The position numbers and the translations under genes were made by a program. Below, piece after piece: positions 1 to 8,636 of a DNA stretch of 64,000 bases; the stretch's first letter is position 1, and each line of letters begins with the position of its first letter. The DNA comes from Hymenobacter algoricola (lineage in GTDB: Bacteria; Bacteroidota; Bacteroidia; Cytophagales; Hymenobacteraceae). The stretch covers positions 1 through 64,000 of the forward strand of contig NZ_BAABDH010000105.1 of the NCBI RefSeq assembly GCF_039539525.1, in the 5' to 3' direction. The notes below the pieces were generated by a model that worked only from the letters and a program-made list of their open reading frames with translations, did not search any database and was not told the origin of the DNA.

Positions 1-1
1 C

Positions 2-85
2 AACTGGCAATTCTCGCTCGATAAGGCGCGGGAGAAACTCACCCGCCACTACCAAAAGGTTTGTTCGAAAAACTCTCCTGACTAA
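2..85 (+). CDS. C-terminal end of a putative IS630-like transposase (partial, cut by window edge)
   Basis: An open frame enters from the left edge and stops with TAA at 83-85. Its last 27 residues begin NWQFSLDKAREKL and follow the pattern W-x-F-x4-A-R-x-K-L-x3-Y. From memory this resembles the C-terminus of IS630-type DDE transposases. No catalytic residues are inside the window, so the assignment rests on this short tail alone. An AT-rich inverted repeat follows at 111-151. It could instead be the tail of any other gene. Confidence 0.35.
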   Translation, partial: NWQFSLDKAREKLTRHYQKVCSKNSPD

Positions 86-110
86 GCACTAGAGCGGTGG
101 ACGGCCGACA

Positions 111-151
111 GTTCAAATAATTTAAATTGTTTGAGCAAAAATTGTTTGAAC
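111..151. repeat. AT-rich inverted repeat with a third internal copy
   Basis: Arms at 111-123 (GTTCAAATAATTT) and 139-151 (AAATTGTTTGAAC) are complementary except for one position. A further copy of the right arm (AAATTGTTTGAGC) lies at 124-136. The A+T richness stands out against GC-rich flanks. It sits between the putative transposase end and the stop of the L,D-transpeptidase gene. It could be an insertion-sequence end, a terminator for the minus-strand gene, or both. Confidence 0.5.
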
Positions 152-180
152 TCAAAATGGGGAGCGGCCGGGCATACGGC

Positions 181-1026
181 TTACTGCCAGCCCCGGGTGG
201 CAAAGGCCCGGCCGGCGGCGGCGCCGTCGAGCCAGCGCGACTCCAGCCCGGAGCCGCAGAGCAGCAGGCAGCCCCCCTCACCCACGGCCCCGATAATGGC
301 GCGGTACTGCTCGGGCGGCAGGGCCGGGCAGCCCCGGCTGTAGCCCAGCTGCCCGTGCTTGCGCAGGTACGCCCGCCCGGCATAGTCGGCGGCGTGCAGC
401 ACGATGTAGCGGTCCTGGGCATTGCTGTTCTGGCCCACATCCAGCCCGCGCAGCCGGCGCGACAGGCCATGACTGCCGCCGTACGCATCCTGAGTGCGGT
501 AGAAGCCCAGGGCCGTACAGGCCGATTTGATCCGGTTGGAAAACCGACGGGCCAGCAGCTTACCCGACCCGCGGCCGTGGGCCACATAGCTACGGTGCAG
601 CACCTTTTGCGCCTTCAAATCAACCACCCACAGCCGTTGCGCGGTGGAGGGCAGCTCCATATCGGCCACGGCCAGGAGGCCGGAGCGGCGCACTTTGCCC
701 TGCTGCCGCAGCACGAGGTAGCCCACGCAGGCCCGCTCCCACACGGCGGGCCGCAGCTCGGCGGCCTCGGCCCCAAGGGCCGCGTGCAGGCGTCGGATCT
801 GCTGGCGCAGCTCCCCTGATACTTCGGGCAGGGGGGCCAGCGCGGGTGGTTGCAGCGTATCGCGGGAGGCGGGTCCGGCCACGGTAGGCGTAGCCTGGCA
901 GGTCGTAGCGGGCAGCGCCACCAACTGTTGCGCGGGCTGCCCGGCCGACTGGCAGCCGTGCAGCGCCGCTCCCGCCAGCAGCAGACCACCGAGCTTTCTA
1001 CGTGTAGTTTGTAAGAGATTTTTCAT
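181..1026 (-). CDS. L,D-transpeptidase catalytic-domain lipoprotein (YkuD_2-like)
   Basis: Predicted 281-residue lipoprotein. A signal peptide ends in a lipobox (LHGC, Cys25), which suggests anchoring to a membrane facing the periplasm. The C-terminal half has the layout of the Bacteroidota murein L,D-transpeptidase catalytic family: a HAADY segment with His near residue 211 and a SRGCP segment with the presumed nucleophile Cys near 233. By family knowledge such enzymes form or edit 3-3 cross-links or attach proteins to peptidoglycan. The gene stands alone. A weak -7-like element (TACTTTAG, one mismatch to TAnnTTTG) lies at 1061-1068. The substrate is unknown, and the residue between lipobox and catalytic domain is low complexity. 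Confidence 0.82.
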   Translation of the reverse strand: MKNLLQTTRRKLGGLLLAGAALHGCQSAGQPAQQLVALPATTCQATPTVAGPASRDTLQPPALAPLPEVSGELRQQIRRLHAALGAEAAELRPAVWERACVGYLVLRQQGKVRRSGLLAVADMELPSTAQRLWVVDLKAQKVLHRSYVAHGRGSGKLLARRFSNRIKSACTALGFYRTQDAYGGSHGLSRRLRGLDVGQNSNAQDRYIVLHAADYAGRAYLRKHGQLGYSRGCPALPPEQYRAIIGAVGEGGCLLLCGSGLESRWLDGAAAGRAFATRGWQ

Positions 1027-1102
1027 CAGCCGACTTCGGCACCCGCACCGGGACGCCGCTCTAAAGTACGCCTTCCGCCGCAGCAGGTCGAAATAAAGCC
1101 CG

Positions 1103-1147
1103 AAAGCCCGCCGAAAAAGCCGTTGACAACAGCTTATCGGCGGGCTT
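1103..1147 (-). terminator. Intrinsic terminator after the TonB receptor gene
   Basis: Perfect 11-base arms at 1104-1114 and 1137-1147 (AAGCCCGCCGA and its complement) lie just past the receptor stop codon. Read on the minus strand, the hairpin is followed by a moderately T-rich stretch. This marks the 3' end of the receptor transcript. Confidence 0.6.
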
Positions 1148-1183
1148 ACTGCGTGGGCGGCCTGTTCCTGCTTCGCCCAGGGC

Positions 1184-3550
1184 CTAGAAAAATACGCTGG
1201 CGTTCAGCTTCAGGTAAAACGGCGTGCCGGGTGTGAAGTGCAGCTCGTCGACGGAGGTGCCCGCCGGCTCGCCCCGCAGCCGGCTCTCGGTGGCAAACTG
1301 CGCCTGGTTCCACTCGACGTTCAGCAGGTTTTCGACCGTGGCCCCCACCTGAAAGCGCTTGATGGTGTAGTTGACCACCGCGTCGAGCAGGAAGTAGCCC
1401 TGGGCTGTGATGCTGCCGTCGTCGTTGGCCGGCCGGTCGTCGATGTAGCGGTAGCGCAGGCTGGCGTTCAGGCCACTGGAGGCTTTAAACGTGAGCCCGC
1501 CAATGCTGGTGAAGTTTGGGGCCAGGGGAATAAAATTGGCTCCCCGGGGCGCTTCTACCTGCCGGCCGCGGTTGAAGTTCACGTCCAGATCGGCGAAAAG
1601 GCGAGTCGTCAGCTGGTAGCGGGCAGCCAGGTCCAGGCCAAAGCGCCGGGTGGGGCCGGTACTTTCCGTCACGCCTTCGTCGCCGATGTACACCAGCTCG
1701 TCCTGCAGGTGCAGCGCCCAGGCCGCCACGTTCACCACCAGGCTCGGCACGGGCTTGAAGGTGCTGCCGGCCTCGTAGCCGATGGCCCGGGGCAGCACGT
1801 TGTCGCCGACGGTGCCGCGCACCACGCCCCGGGCGTCGTTGGAGTGGAAGCCGAAGCCCGAGCGCACGAACAGCTGCACCTCGGGGGCCAGCTGGTAGTA
1901 CAGGTTAAGCTTGGGCGACACGCGCGCGGCCGTCGCCCGCCCCGATACCGAGTCGGCCCCGGGGCGCTGGTCGCGGTAGCGAAACCGGAACACATCGGCC
2001 CGCAGCGCGGCATTCACCGTCAGGCGCTCGGTCAGCGTCAGGGTTTCCTCGAGGTAGGCGTTGATGTTCTGCTCGTTCACGCGCCCGCTGATGGTGGTAT
2101 CGGTCACGGTGCGCTGCACGGCATTGAGCAGGCTCACGTCGGTGGCGTCAATACGGGTGCCCAGGCCAAAGGTGGTGTGCAGGGCGCGGCTGCCCAGCCG
2201 GGAATCCCGGTCGTAGGTGGCCGTGTAGCCGTAAATGTCGCGGTTGTCGGTCTGGTAGATTTCGTCGCCCTCCTCGGGATTGTTGAGGAAGAACGTAAAG
2301 TTGGAGTACAGCCCGAAGTTGTAGCGCGAGTAGTAGGCCTGCTGGCGCAGCACCGCGTCGCCGGGCAGGGCCGTGGTCAGGATGGCCGAGGCGTTGGTGC
2401 GGTCGGTACTGCCGCCTTCGCTGGGGTCGATGCTGCCAAAGCGCGAAATAACGCCCTGCTCCACACCCCGGTCCGGAATCTGGCCGCTGGCATCCCAGTT
2501 GGACGTGAAGTGGGAGCCGAGCAGCGTCAGGGCCGTCCTGTCCGAGAGCTGACCCGTGTACTTGGCCAGGGCGTTGAAGCGCTTGAAGTTCTGGGGCTGG
2601 TCAAAATACGCGTTGGTATACAGGTACTCGGCCGCGACGTAGGCGCTTTCCGGCTTTTTAGACAGCAGGTGGCGCTGGTCGTTGCCCAGCAGATCCAGCA
2701 GCACCACACCGCGGTAGGTATCGAACTGGCCCACCTCCACCTTCACCTGGCTTTTGTCGAGCCGGGTTTTGGTCAGGAACTCGCCGGCTCCGGCCGTGGC
2801 AAAATCGCCGAACCGGGCCGTGTAGGGGCCCTTGTACACCTTCAGCTGCTCCACGGTTTCCGGTATCACGAAGTGGAAGTCGGCGTAGCCCTGGCCGTGG
2901 CCGTGGCTGACCATGTTCACCGGCAGGCCGTCGATGCTCACGGCGAAGTCGGTGCCGTGGTCTACGTCGAAGCCGCGCAGGAAAATCTGCTCGGCCTTGC
3001 CGCCGCCCGCGTGCTGGGCAATAAACAGCCCGGGCACCAGCTGTAGCAGGTCCTGGGCCGAGTTGACTGGTCGCAGCACCTGGTCGATGTGCGAAATAGC
3101 GGCCAGCGACTGGTTTACATCCCGCGGCTGCGACACGGTCACCTCACTCAGGTTGAGAGCTACCGCCGGCAGCCGGAGCGTAACGGTACGGGTTTCGCCG
3201 GCTTTGAGCACCACCACCAGCGGGCGGGCACCATAGCCCAGGGCGGCCGCCTGCACGGTATAAGTGCCGGCTGGCAGGCTGCCAAAGCGGAAGCCCCCCA
3301 GCGCATCGGAAGCCGTGCCGCCGGGCTGCCCCAGCAGACGCACCCCCACGCCCGACAGCGGCTGCCCGGAAACCGAGTCGGCCACGATACCACGGATGGA
3401 AGCGGTGTTCTGGGCCAGCAAAGGAAATCCCAGCAAACTCAGGCCGATGATGCCGAGCAGCCGGAAAGCAAAACGAAAGCGGGCGGGCAGGGCAGACACC
3501 CAGATGCCGGCCGGCGCGGGCAGTGCCCGGTTAAGAGAGACGTTTTTCAT
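1184..3550 (-). CDS. TonB-dependent outer-membrane receptor
   Basis: A 788-residue outer-membrane receptor. A signal segment ends near residue 47, a carboxypeptidase-regulatory-like beta domain follows at about 48-128, then the plug at about 145-265 and a 22-strand-type barrel ending in an aromatic FF. The plug contains IDGLPVNMVSHGHGQGYAD, a His/Gly-rich loop seen in a subgroup of receptors, and nearby DVDHG adds another His. By family role it would take up a bound ligand using TonB energy. The His-rich plug and the HupE/UreJ-type neighbour suggest a metal or metal chelate, but that is inference. Its ATG lies 2 bases after the stop of a 76-codon frame. Confidence 0.88.
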   Translation of the reverse strand: MKNVSLNRALPAPAGIWVSALPARFRFAFRLLGIIGLSLLGFPLLAQNTASIRGIVADSVSGQPLSGVGVRLLGQPGGTASDALGGFRFGSLPAGTYTVQAAALGYGARPLVVVLKAGETRTVTLRLPAVALNLSEVTVSQPRDVNQSLAAISHIDQVLRPVNSAQDLLQLVPGLFIAQHAGGGKAEQIFLRGFDVDHGTDFAVSIDGLPVNMVSHGHGQGYADFHFVIPETVEQLKVYKGPYTARFGDFATAGAGEFLTKTRLDKSQVKVEVGQFDTYRGVVLLDLLGNDQRHLLSKKPESAYVAAEYLYTNAYFDQPQNFKRFNALAKYTGQLSDRTALTLLGSHFTSNWDASGQIPDRGVEQGVISRFGSIDPSEGGSTDRTNASAILTTALPGDAVLRQQAYYSRYNFGLYSNFTFFLNNPEEGDEIYQTDNRDIYGYTATYDRDSRLGSRALHTTFGLGTRIDATDVSLLNAVQRTVTDTTISGRVNEQNINAYLEETLTLTERLTVNAALRADVFRFRYRDQRPGADSVSGRATAARVSPKLNLYYQLAPEVQLFVRSGFGFHSNDARGVVRGTVGDNVLPRAIGYEAGSTFKPVPSLVVNVAAWALHLQDELVYIGDEGVTESTGPTRRFGLDLAARYQLTTRLFADLDVNFNRGRQVEAPRGANFIPLAPNFTSIGGLTFKASSGLNASLRYRYIDDRPANDDGSITAQGYFLLDAVVNYTIKRFQVGATVENLLNVEWNQAQFATESRLRGEPAGTSVDELHFTPGTPFYLKLNASVFF

Positions 3551-3552
3551 TC

Positions 3553-3783
3553 TTACCAGCGCTTAGCGGAAGTACGAACGGGCGTCCGGCGCTGGGTCAG
3601 AACCTGGGCGCGGTGCTCCGTCAGGCTGGTCAGCTGGCGGACTTTGTGCTCCTGCCGGGCGGTGGACCGAGGGGCGGTAGAAATTTCGGTCGACCACGCG
3701 GTGCGGCCGGGCAGCCATACAGTCGAGGCCCGCTCCGTGGCAGCAGCCAGGGGCAGTTGAAAAGCAGTAAAGGGGAGTTTCAT
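3553..3783 (-). CDS. Hypothetical small protein upstream of the TonB receptor
   Basis: A 76-codon frame with ATG at 3783 and TAA at 3553-3555, two bases before the receptor ATG. The product has a mildly hydrophobic N-terminus, then is Arg/Thr-rich and basic, with no domain I recognise. Tight spacing to the receptor is the main argument for it being translated. An overlapping 100-codon frame on the same strand (3563-3865) is an alternative. The region may simply be the 5' untranslated leader of the receptor, so confidence is low. Confidence 0.3.
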   Translation of the reverse strand: MKLPFTAFQLPLAAATERASTVWLPGRTAWSTEISTAPRSTARQEHKVRQLTSLTEHRAQVLTQRRTPVRTSAKRW

Positions 3784-3898
3784 ACGTCAGGGAAGGGTGG
3801 GCCGGGCAATGCCGGCGGCCACAGATAAGTGGACAAGACTCGACCGCGCGGATAGCTCGACGCACGGCACGGCGGACCCGAAGCGGGCCGCCGCTGGC

Positions 3899-4285
3899 TT
3901 ATCCCTGACGGGGAGGAGAGTATAGGTCAGCCCCGAATCCGGCGGGAAAACGCTGGATGAGGTCCGCCGCCACGGGCGGAACCAGGCGGAATTCGGGCTT
4001 GAGGATGCTGATTGGGGAAGCCAGGCAGTGCAGGTCAATGCCTTTGCTCAGCGTCAGCAGCTGCTGGGGCGTCGGGGCCTTCGGGCTTTTGGCCACCGCC
4101 TGCTGGTCGCCGTTGCAGGTGCTGAAGCAGTCGAGCCGCAGGTAGTTCTGCTGCTGGCAGCTGTGGCTGTGCACGTACGGATGCGCCACCGTGTAGCGCA
4201 GCGGCTCAGCCCGGTTCACCAGGCCCGCGCCCACTACCAGCAGGTAGTTGCAAAGCAGCAGGAAGACGAGCCAAGAGCGCAGCAT
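3899..4285 (-). CDS. Small His/Cys-containing exported protein with a YSPP tail, unknown function
   Basis: A 128-residue protein with one N-terminal hydrophobic segment (about residues 5-22), a middle stretch HPYVHSHSCQQQ followed by DCFSTCNGD, and a C-terminus LYSPPRQG. From memory, short proteins with this plan (N-terminal membrane segment, polar middle, terminal YSPP) often precede TonB-dependent receptors in Bacteroidota; their role is not established. The cluster of His and Cys residues is compatible with metal binding, which fits the HupE/UreJ neighbour, but this is inference. It lies 38 bases downstream of that gene on the same strand. Confidence 0.65.
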   Translation of the reverse strand: MLRSWLVFLLLCNYLLVVGAGLVNRAEPLRYTVAHPYVHSHSCQQQNYLRLDCFSTCNGDQQAVAKSPKAPTPQQLLTLSKGIDLHCLASPISILKPEFRLVPPVAADLIQRFPAGFGADLYSPPRQG

Positions 4286-4323
4286 AAGTAGAAAAATAGC
4301 GGGTAAGCAGGCAGGAAAGAGGA

Positions 4324-5004
4324 TTAAGCAAAAAACACCCGTTCTACCGTCCAGTAGACGGCCACCAGGCCAATGAGTACCGAAGCCGGCACCACCACGC
4401 GCTGTTTGTACCAGGGCTTGTTGGCAAACCAGTAGCCGATCAGCAGCCAGGCCAGCACTATTACCGAAACCTGACCCAGCTCCACGCCCACGTTGAAGGA
4501 AATCAACGACTCAAAAAACATGGAGCGCGGCAGCCCCAGCGAAGTCAAGACGCTGGCGAAGCCCAGGCCATGAATCAGGCCGAAGCCGAACACGATGGCC
4601 ACCCGAAAAGGGTTCAGACGCTCGGCAAAGATGTTTTCAATGGCCACAAACAGAATGGACAAGGCAATAACCGGCTCCACAATGTCGGCCGGTGGGTTGA
4701 TGAAGCCGTACATGGCCAGCCCCAGCGTGATGGAGTGGGCCACGGTGAAGGCCGTAGCCTGCCACAGAACGGGCTTGAGTCGGGGCTCCAGAAAAAAGAT
4801 ACTGAGCACAAACAGGATGTGGTCGAGGCCCAGCGGCAGGATGTGGGTGTAGCCCAGCTTGAGGTAGGTCCACACAATGTCGGTGCGGGAAAGCTTACTC
4901 AGGTCCACGTCCAGCACGTGCGCGGCAGCCAGCTGCGGCAGGGCCAGCAGCAGCACGACCAGCAGCCCGGGAAAAGCCAGTTTTAAGAAGGCGGAGCGGT
5001 TCAC
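4324..5004 (-). CDS. HupE/UreJ-family membrane protein
   Basis: About 226 residues when started at GTG 5004-5002, one base past the TAA of the upstream TPR gene. This start gives a clean signal peptide (hydrophobic 10-25, cleavage after LAAA) with His at the new N-terminus; the longer frame from 5037 would overlap the TPR gene and spoil it. Five to six membrane segments follow. The YTHILPLGLDHILFV segment (His54, Asp61, His62) and LIHGLGFASVL match the second HupE/UreJ family. Relatives are linked to nickel or cobalt uptake for hydrogenase and urease, but neither enzyme is encoded here. The metal is therefore unknown. Confidence 0.85.
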   Translation of the reverse strand: MNRSAFLKLAFPGLLVVLLLALPQLAAAHVLDVDLSKLSRTDIVWTYLKLGYTHILPLGLDHILFVLSIFFLEPRLKPVLWQATAFTVAHSITLGLAMYGFINPPADIVEPVIALSILFVAIENIFAERLNPFRVAIVFGFGLIHGLGFASVLTSLGLPRSMFFESLISFNVGVELGQVSVIVLAWLLIGYWFANKPWYKQRVVVPASVLIGLVAVYWTVERVFFA

Positions 5005-5005
5005 G

Positions 5006-6331
5006 TTAGTTGGCGGCCAGCAGTTTCTTGCCTTCATCGGCCAGATCCATACTTAGGTAGGGGTTCGTGCTCAGCGCCTGCCGGATCAGGGCCTGGCCTT
5101 CGGCCGTTTTGCCATTTTTGGTGGCTATCAGGCCCGCGCGGCAGAGCAGCGTAGGGTTTTTCGACTTCGTCCGCAGCGCTTTCGTGATGTAGGTTTCGGC
5201 CGGCTTGTACTCGCCGCGCTTGTAGTGCACCCAGGCCAGGGTTTCGTTGACGTCGATGTTGTCCGGACGCCGTTCGTACTCTATTTTGGCGTGCTCCAGG
5301 GCCTTGTCCAGCTCATTCGTTTTGAGGTAGGCATAGGCCAGCTCCCGGTCGGCGTAATGGCCCATCTGCTCGTTTTCGTCGGCATCCGTGGCATCCGCAG
5401 CCAGCATTCCAATGGCTTCCTTGGCCATGGCCTGCGCTTTGGCGGGCTCGTTGTTGAGACGGTACAAATCGGTGAGCTCGTCGGCAAACGCGTAGTCCTT
5501 CACCGTGGCGCGGGCCTTGCGGAAGTAGTCGATGGCAACCGGGTAGTTCTTGCGGGCCTTTTCGATGCGGCCCAGCCCGGACAGCGCGTAGGCGTAGTAG
5601 GGCCGCGCCAGCAGCGCCCGCTGGTACTGCTTTTCGGCCTGCAGCAGGTCGCCGGTACTCTCGTAGAGATGACCCAGCGTGGTGCGGGCCCATTCGGTTT
5701 GCTCCAGCCCTTCATAACCGGCTTTGGTGGCCATGTCCATGGCTTCGATGGCCCCCGGGTAGTCGCCGTAAATCTCGCGCAGATACGATACGCGGGAGTA
5801 AGAGCGCAGGTCGGGGCGCACCTGGTTCATCTTGTCAGCCATTTTCACGGCCTCGTCGTAGCGGCCCAGCTCCACGTTGGCGTCGCAGAGCAGCCCGTAT
5901 ACGAAAGCGTTGTGGGGGTTGATTTCTACCGCCTGCTGCGCCACGGCCAGCCCTTCGGAGAAGTGGTGCTGGGTGAGACTGAGGGAGGCCTTGCAGCACA
6001 GGGCCTCAAAGTTTTCGGGTTCCTTGGCCAGCACGCCGTTGAGCAGTTGCATGGCCGCCATGTCGTAGTAGGGATGGTCGCCGGTTACGCGGCCCTCCTG
6101 CATGTAGGCCTGGGCCAGCATCAGCTTGGCTTTGTTGTCGTCGGGCTTGGCCCGCAGCTGCGCCAGCAGGCCGTCGATGGCGTTTTTGGTGTTGAGCCAC
6201 TCCCCGCCCAGGGCCAGGTCGCCGTGGCGCTCCTTGAGCACGGGAATGGGTTCGGGCTTGCGGAAGAAAATCAGCGCGGCAACCGCTGCTCCAAAGCAAA
6301 GCACCAGAATTGGGTAGAGATATTTACGCAA
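5006..6331 (-). CDS. Tetratricopeptide-repeat protein with N-terminal membrane anchor
   Basis: Tandem TPR units fill most of the protein; repeats with the W/L/G/Y-A-F-P spacing are visible through about residues 50-430 (for example NAFVYGLLCDANVELGRYDEA). A single hydrophobic segment (YLYPILVLCFGAAVAALIFF) near the N-terminus suggests a membrane anchor with the repeats outside the cytoplasm. The open frame reaches back to 6418, but that start would place coding over the terminator hairpin at 6402-6433. I therefore prefer TTG 6331 (LRKYLYP), giving 441 residues. The role is presumably scaffolding. One base separates its stop from the HupE/UreJ start, implying coupled translation. Confidence 0.8.
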   Translation of the reverse strand: MRKYLYPILVLCFGAAVAALIFFRKPEPIPVLKERHGDLALGGEWLNTKNAIDGLLAQLRAKPDDNKAKLMLAQAYMQEGRVTGDHPYYDMAAMQLLNGVLAKEPENFEALCCKASLSLTQHHFSEGLAVAQQAVEINPHNAFVYGLLCDANVELGRYDEAVKMADKMNQVRPDLRSYSRVSYLREIYGDYPGAIEAMDMATKAGYEGLEQTEWARTTLGHLYESTGDLLQAEKQYQRALLARPYYAYALSGLGRIEKARKNYPVAIDYFRKARATVKDYAFADELTDLYRLNNEPAKAQAMAKEAIGMLAADATDADENEQMGHYADRELAYAYLKTNELDKALEHAKIEYERRPDNIDVNETLAWVHYKRGEYKPAETYITKALRTKSKNPTLLCRAGLIATKNGKTAEGQALIRQALSTNPYLSMDLADEGKKLLAAN

Positions 6332-6393
6332 AGCAGTGGGTTGTGAGGATGATGGGGTGAGCAAGATAGGCAGGAAAGCCGCTGGCTCACGCC

Positions 6394-6433
6394 CAAAAAA
6401 AGATAGCCGGGCTCTCACCCGAGCCCGGCTATC
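6394..6433 (-). terminator. Intrinsic terminator after the DUF4331 gene
   Basis: Perfect 13-base arms at 6402-6414 and 6421-6433 (GATAGCCGGGCTC and its complement) enclose a 6-base loop. On the minus strand a run of T residues follows at 6394-6400. It lies between the DUF4331 stop and the TPR gene, so the TPR gene needs read-through or its own promoter. Confidence 0.85.
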
Positions 6434-6499
6434 AATTTACCACCTATATCGGCGTCGGTGCAACCAAGCGGACTTGGCAGCTGGGCCGATAAACCGTGG

Positions 6500-8593
6500 C
6501 TAGTTGGTGTGAACGAGCTTGATGGACTGCAGTACCGTTTCGCCCGTTTTCACGGTAGCGATGTACGTGCCGGCCGACAGAGCCGGTACTTTCCATACCA
6601 GGTCGTAGGCTCCTACTTTGTGCTCCTTGTTGTTGATGAGCGTAGCAACCTTGCGGCCCATCATATCCGACACAATCAGCGTTACCGGACCTTTAGCCGC
6701 TACTTCGTAGTGGAAAGTGGTTTCGGTGGAGAAGGGGTTCGGGTAGTTCTGAGCTACTTCAATCGGCGAGGAAGACATGTTCAGGCCCGAAGCACCGCGC
6801 TGCGACAGAGCGACGCGCTGCGCTTTGGTACCGCTCCAGGGCGTCTGCATGTAGGGGAAAGCAGCCTTGAACGTAGTGTCGTTGGCTTCGATGCCGGTAC
6901 GGAAGGTCAACACGTTGCCCAAGCCGTTGGCCGTTTCGTACGACAGGCCGAGAGCCGCCAGTACTACGCCACCTACGGCTTGCAGCTCGATGCGGGTAAC
7001 ATCATCTTCCAGACGACGGCCGTTCGGGAAGCCGTCCATGTTCGGAATGTTCTGCAGGGCGGCGCTGGCGTTGAAGCGGGCGTCGGTCAGACCGAGCACA
7101 GCAGCAGCCAGCAAACCTTCGGAGCTGAAGTCAGCCGAGTTGCGGGGCGTAGCGGGCACGGCCATGTTCAGGCGCAGCATGTCGCCACCAATACCAGCGG
7201 CAGCAGCCGGGTTGTCGATCAGCGGCATGAAGTTGTTGACAAACGGCTTGCCGGCCGTCAGAGGCATGTTGGCCGTTTTGCCGGTAGCCAGCTGGTACGG
7301 CGGCAGGTTCGGCACCCCGGTGTGGAAGATCGGCAGAATGTCGACCGAGCGCGGCTTGGCCGGACGCAGCAGATACTCGGCGAAGCCACCAGCCGCTACT
7401 TTGGCGAAAGCCGTGCCTGCTACTGCGGCGGCCGGTGCGTTGAGCAGGGCTGAAACACCATCTTTGCCGTTGGCAAAGTCAAAAGAACCCAGCGAGTTGC
7501 GCTGAACGCGCAAGGCACTCAGACCGGGAATAGCGGCCCCGAAGTAGCCCGGGCCCTCAGCCATGTACAGGCCTAGCTCAGGGTTCGAGAGGTAGTCTTC
7601 GGTAACGGCAACTTCAGTGTAAGGCGTGTTAACGTTCCAACGGTCCTTCGCGCCAATAGGGTTGATAACCTCGTTGGTCAGCGGCATGCCGATGCGCGAT
7701 ACCTGCACAAAGTTACCGGTGTGCGCCTGGGTGCCGTCGGTATTCAACGTACGCAGGGCCGGGCGGCTGGCCGAAGCCCACACGCCGATGATGAAGTCGG
7801 AGTCGAGGATGTTGAGAGCCTGAGCACCGTTTTTTCCATCCTTCTGCAGTACCGAAATCGGGATTTGCAGGGCAATGGTGTGGGTGTTCTTGCGGGCCAG
7901 ACCGTCGCGGGCGGCGGCAGTACGGATGCCGCCCAGGTCGAAGATGCCGCCCAGGTCAGCGAAGAAAGGATCATCCACGGGGCCGCAGAATACGCGGACG
8001 TTGCTGGCCACGGTCTGGATAGCGCCGGTCATCAGCGTGTTATAATCCGGCACGTTCAAGCCGACGGGGCTGGAAATCGAGCGGGGACCCACGTTGGTCG
8101 GAGGTACTACCCCAGTGGTGGTGAGGGTGGTGAAAGCGCCGCCGTTGCGGCTCACTTCCATCGTGTAGGTAGCCTTGAGGTTTTGCTTCGGGCCCGCGCC
8201 GGCATTCCGGATGTTGAAGAACGTGGCCGGATCTTCGTTGGTGCGGGCGAAAGTGAAACGAAAGGTAATATCGTCCTGGTTAACGTTGGCAGCCGAGTTC
8301 TTCACGTGAATCTCGTAGCGTACGTTTTCGCCGAAGTTGTTGTAGTTCGGACCGCCCTGGGGAATCTCCAGGGGAATGTAGTTGGCGATGATGTTGATCA
8401 TCTCCGCATTGACCGGGTCGCGGAAGGCGTACAGGTCAGTGTTGTCGGCCAGCGGGTCGTCGGCAATAAGCGGGGCCTCGCGGTGGCTGGAAGCTTCCAG
8501 ACGAGTGTTTTGGCCGCTCCAGGCCAAGGCACCTACAACTGCCGTAGCAGCCAGCGACAGGTGGAGAATCGGCCGCGTAAAGGTCTTCTTCAT
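6500..8593 (-). CDS. DUF4331 protein with type IX secretion sorting domain
   Basis: A 697-residue exported protein starting at ATG 8593 (MKKTFTRPIL); the frame upstream to 8734 lacks coding character. A signal peptide precedes SSHREAPLIADDPLADNTD, the hallmark opening of the DUF4331 family. A second copy of the fold appears to follow around residues 330-600. The last 80 residues begin NYPNPFSTETTFHYEV and end with a Lys-Leu-Val strand, the layout of a type IX (Por) secretion sorting domain, so the protein should be surface-attached or released. DUF4331 has no established biochemical role. The neighbouring TPR, HupE/UreJ and TonB receptor genes suggest a shared task at the cell surface. Confidence 0.88.
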   Translation of the reverse strand: MKKTFTRPILHLSLAATAVVGALAWSGQNTRLEASSHREAPLIADDPLADNTDLYAFRDPVNAEMINIIANYIPLEIPQGGPNYNNFGENVRYEIHVKNSAANVNQDDITFRFTFARTNEDPATFFNIRNAGAGPKQNLKATYTMEVSRNGGAFTTLTTTGVVPPTNVGPRSISSPVGLNVPDYNTLMTGAIQTVASNVRVFCGPVDDPFFADLGGIFDLGGIRTAAARDGLARKNTHTIALQIPISVLQKDGKNGAQALNILDSDFIIGVWASASRPALRTLNTDGTQAHTGNFVQVSRIGMPLTNEVINPIGAKDRWNVNTPYTEVAVTEDYLSNPELGLYMAEGPGYFGAAIPGLSALRVQRNSLGSFDFANGKDGVSALLNAPAAAVAGTAFAKVAAGGFAEYLLRPAKPRSVDILPIFHTGVPNLPPYQLATGKTANMPLTAGKPFVNNFMPLIDNPAAAAGIGGDMLRLNMAVPATPRNSADFSSEGLLAAAVLGLTDARFNASAALQNIPNMDGFPNGRRLEDDVTRIELQAVGGVVLAALGLSYETANGLGNVLTFRTGIEANDTTFKAAFPYMQTPWSGTKAQRVALSQRGASGLNMSSSPIEVAQNYPNPFSTETTFHYEVAAKGPVTLIVSDMMGRKVATLINNKEHKVGAYDLVWKVPALSAGTYIATVKTGETVLQSIKLVHTN

Positions 8594-8636
8594 GGTTTTG
8601 GAAAAAGAAAAGTGAATAGAATGGGAATGCTGTATC

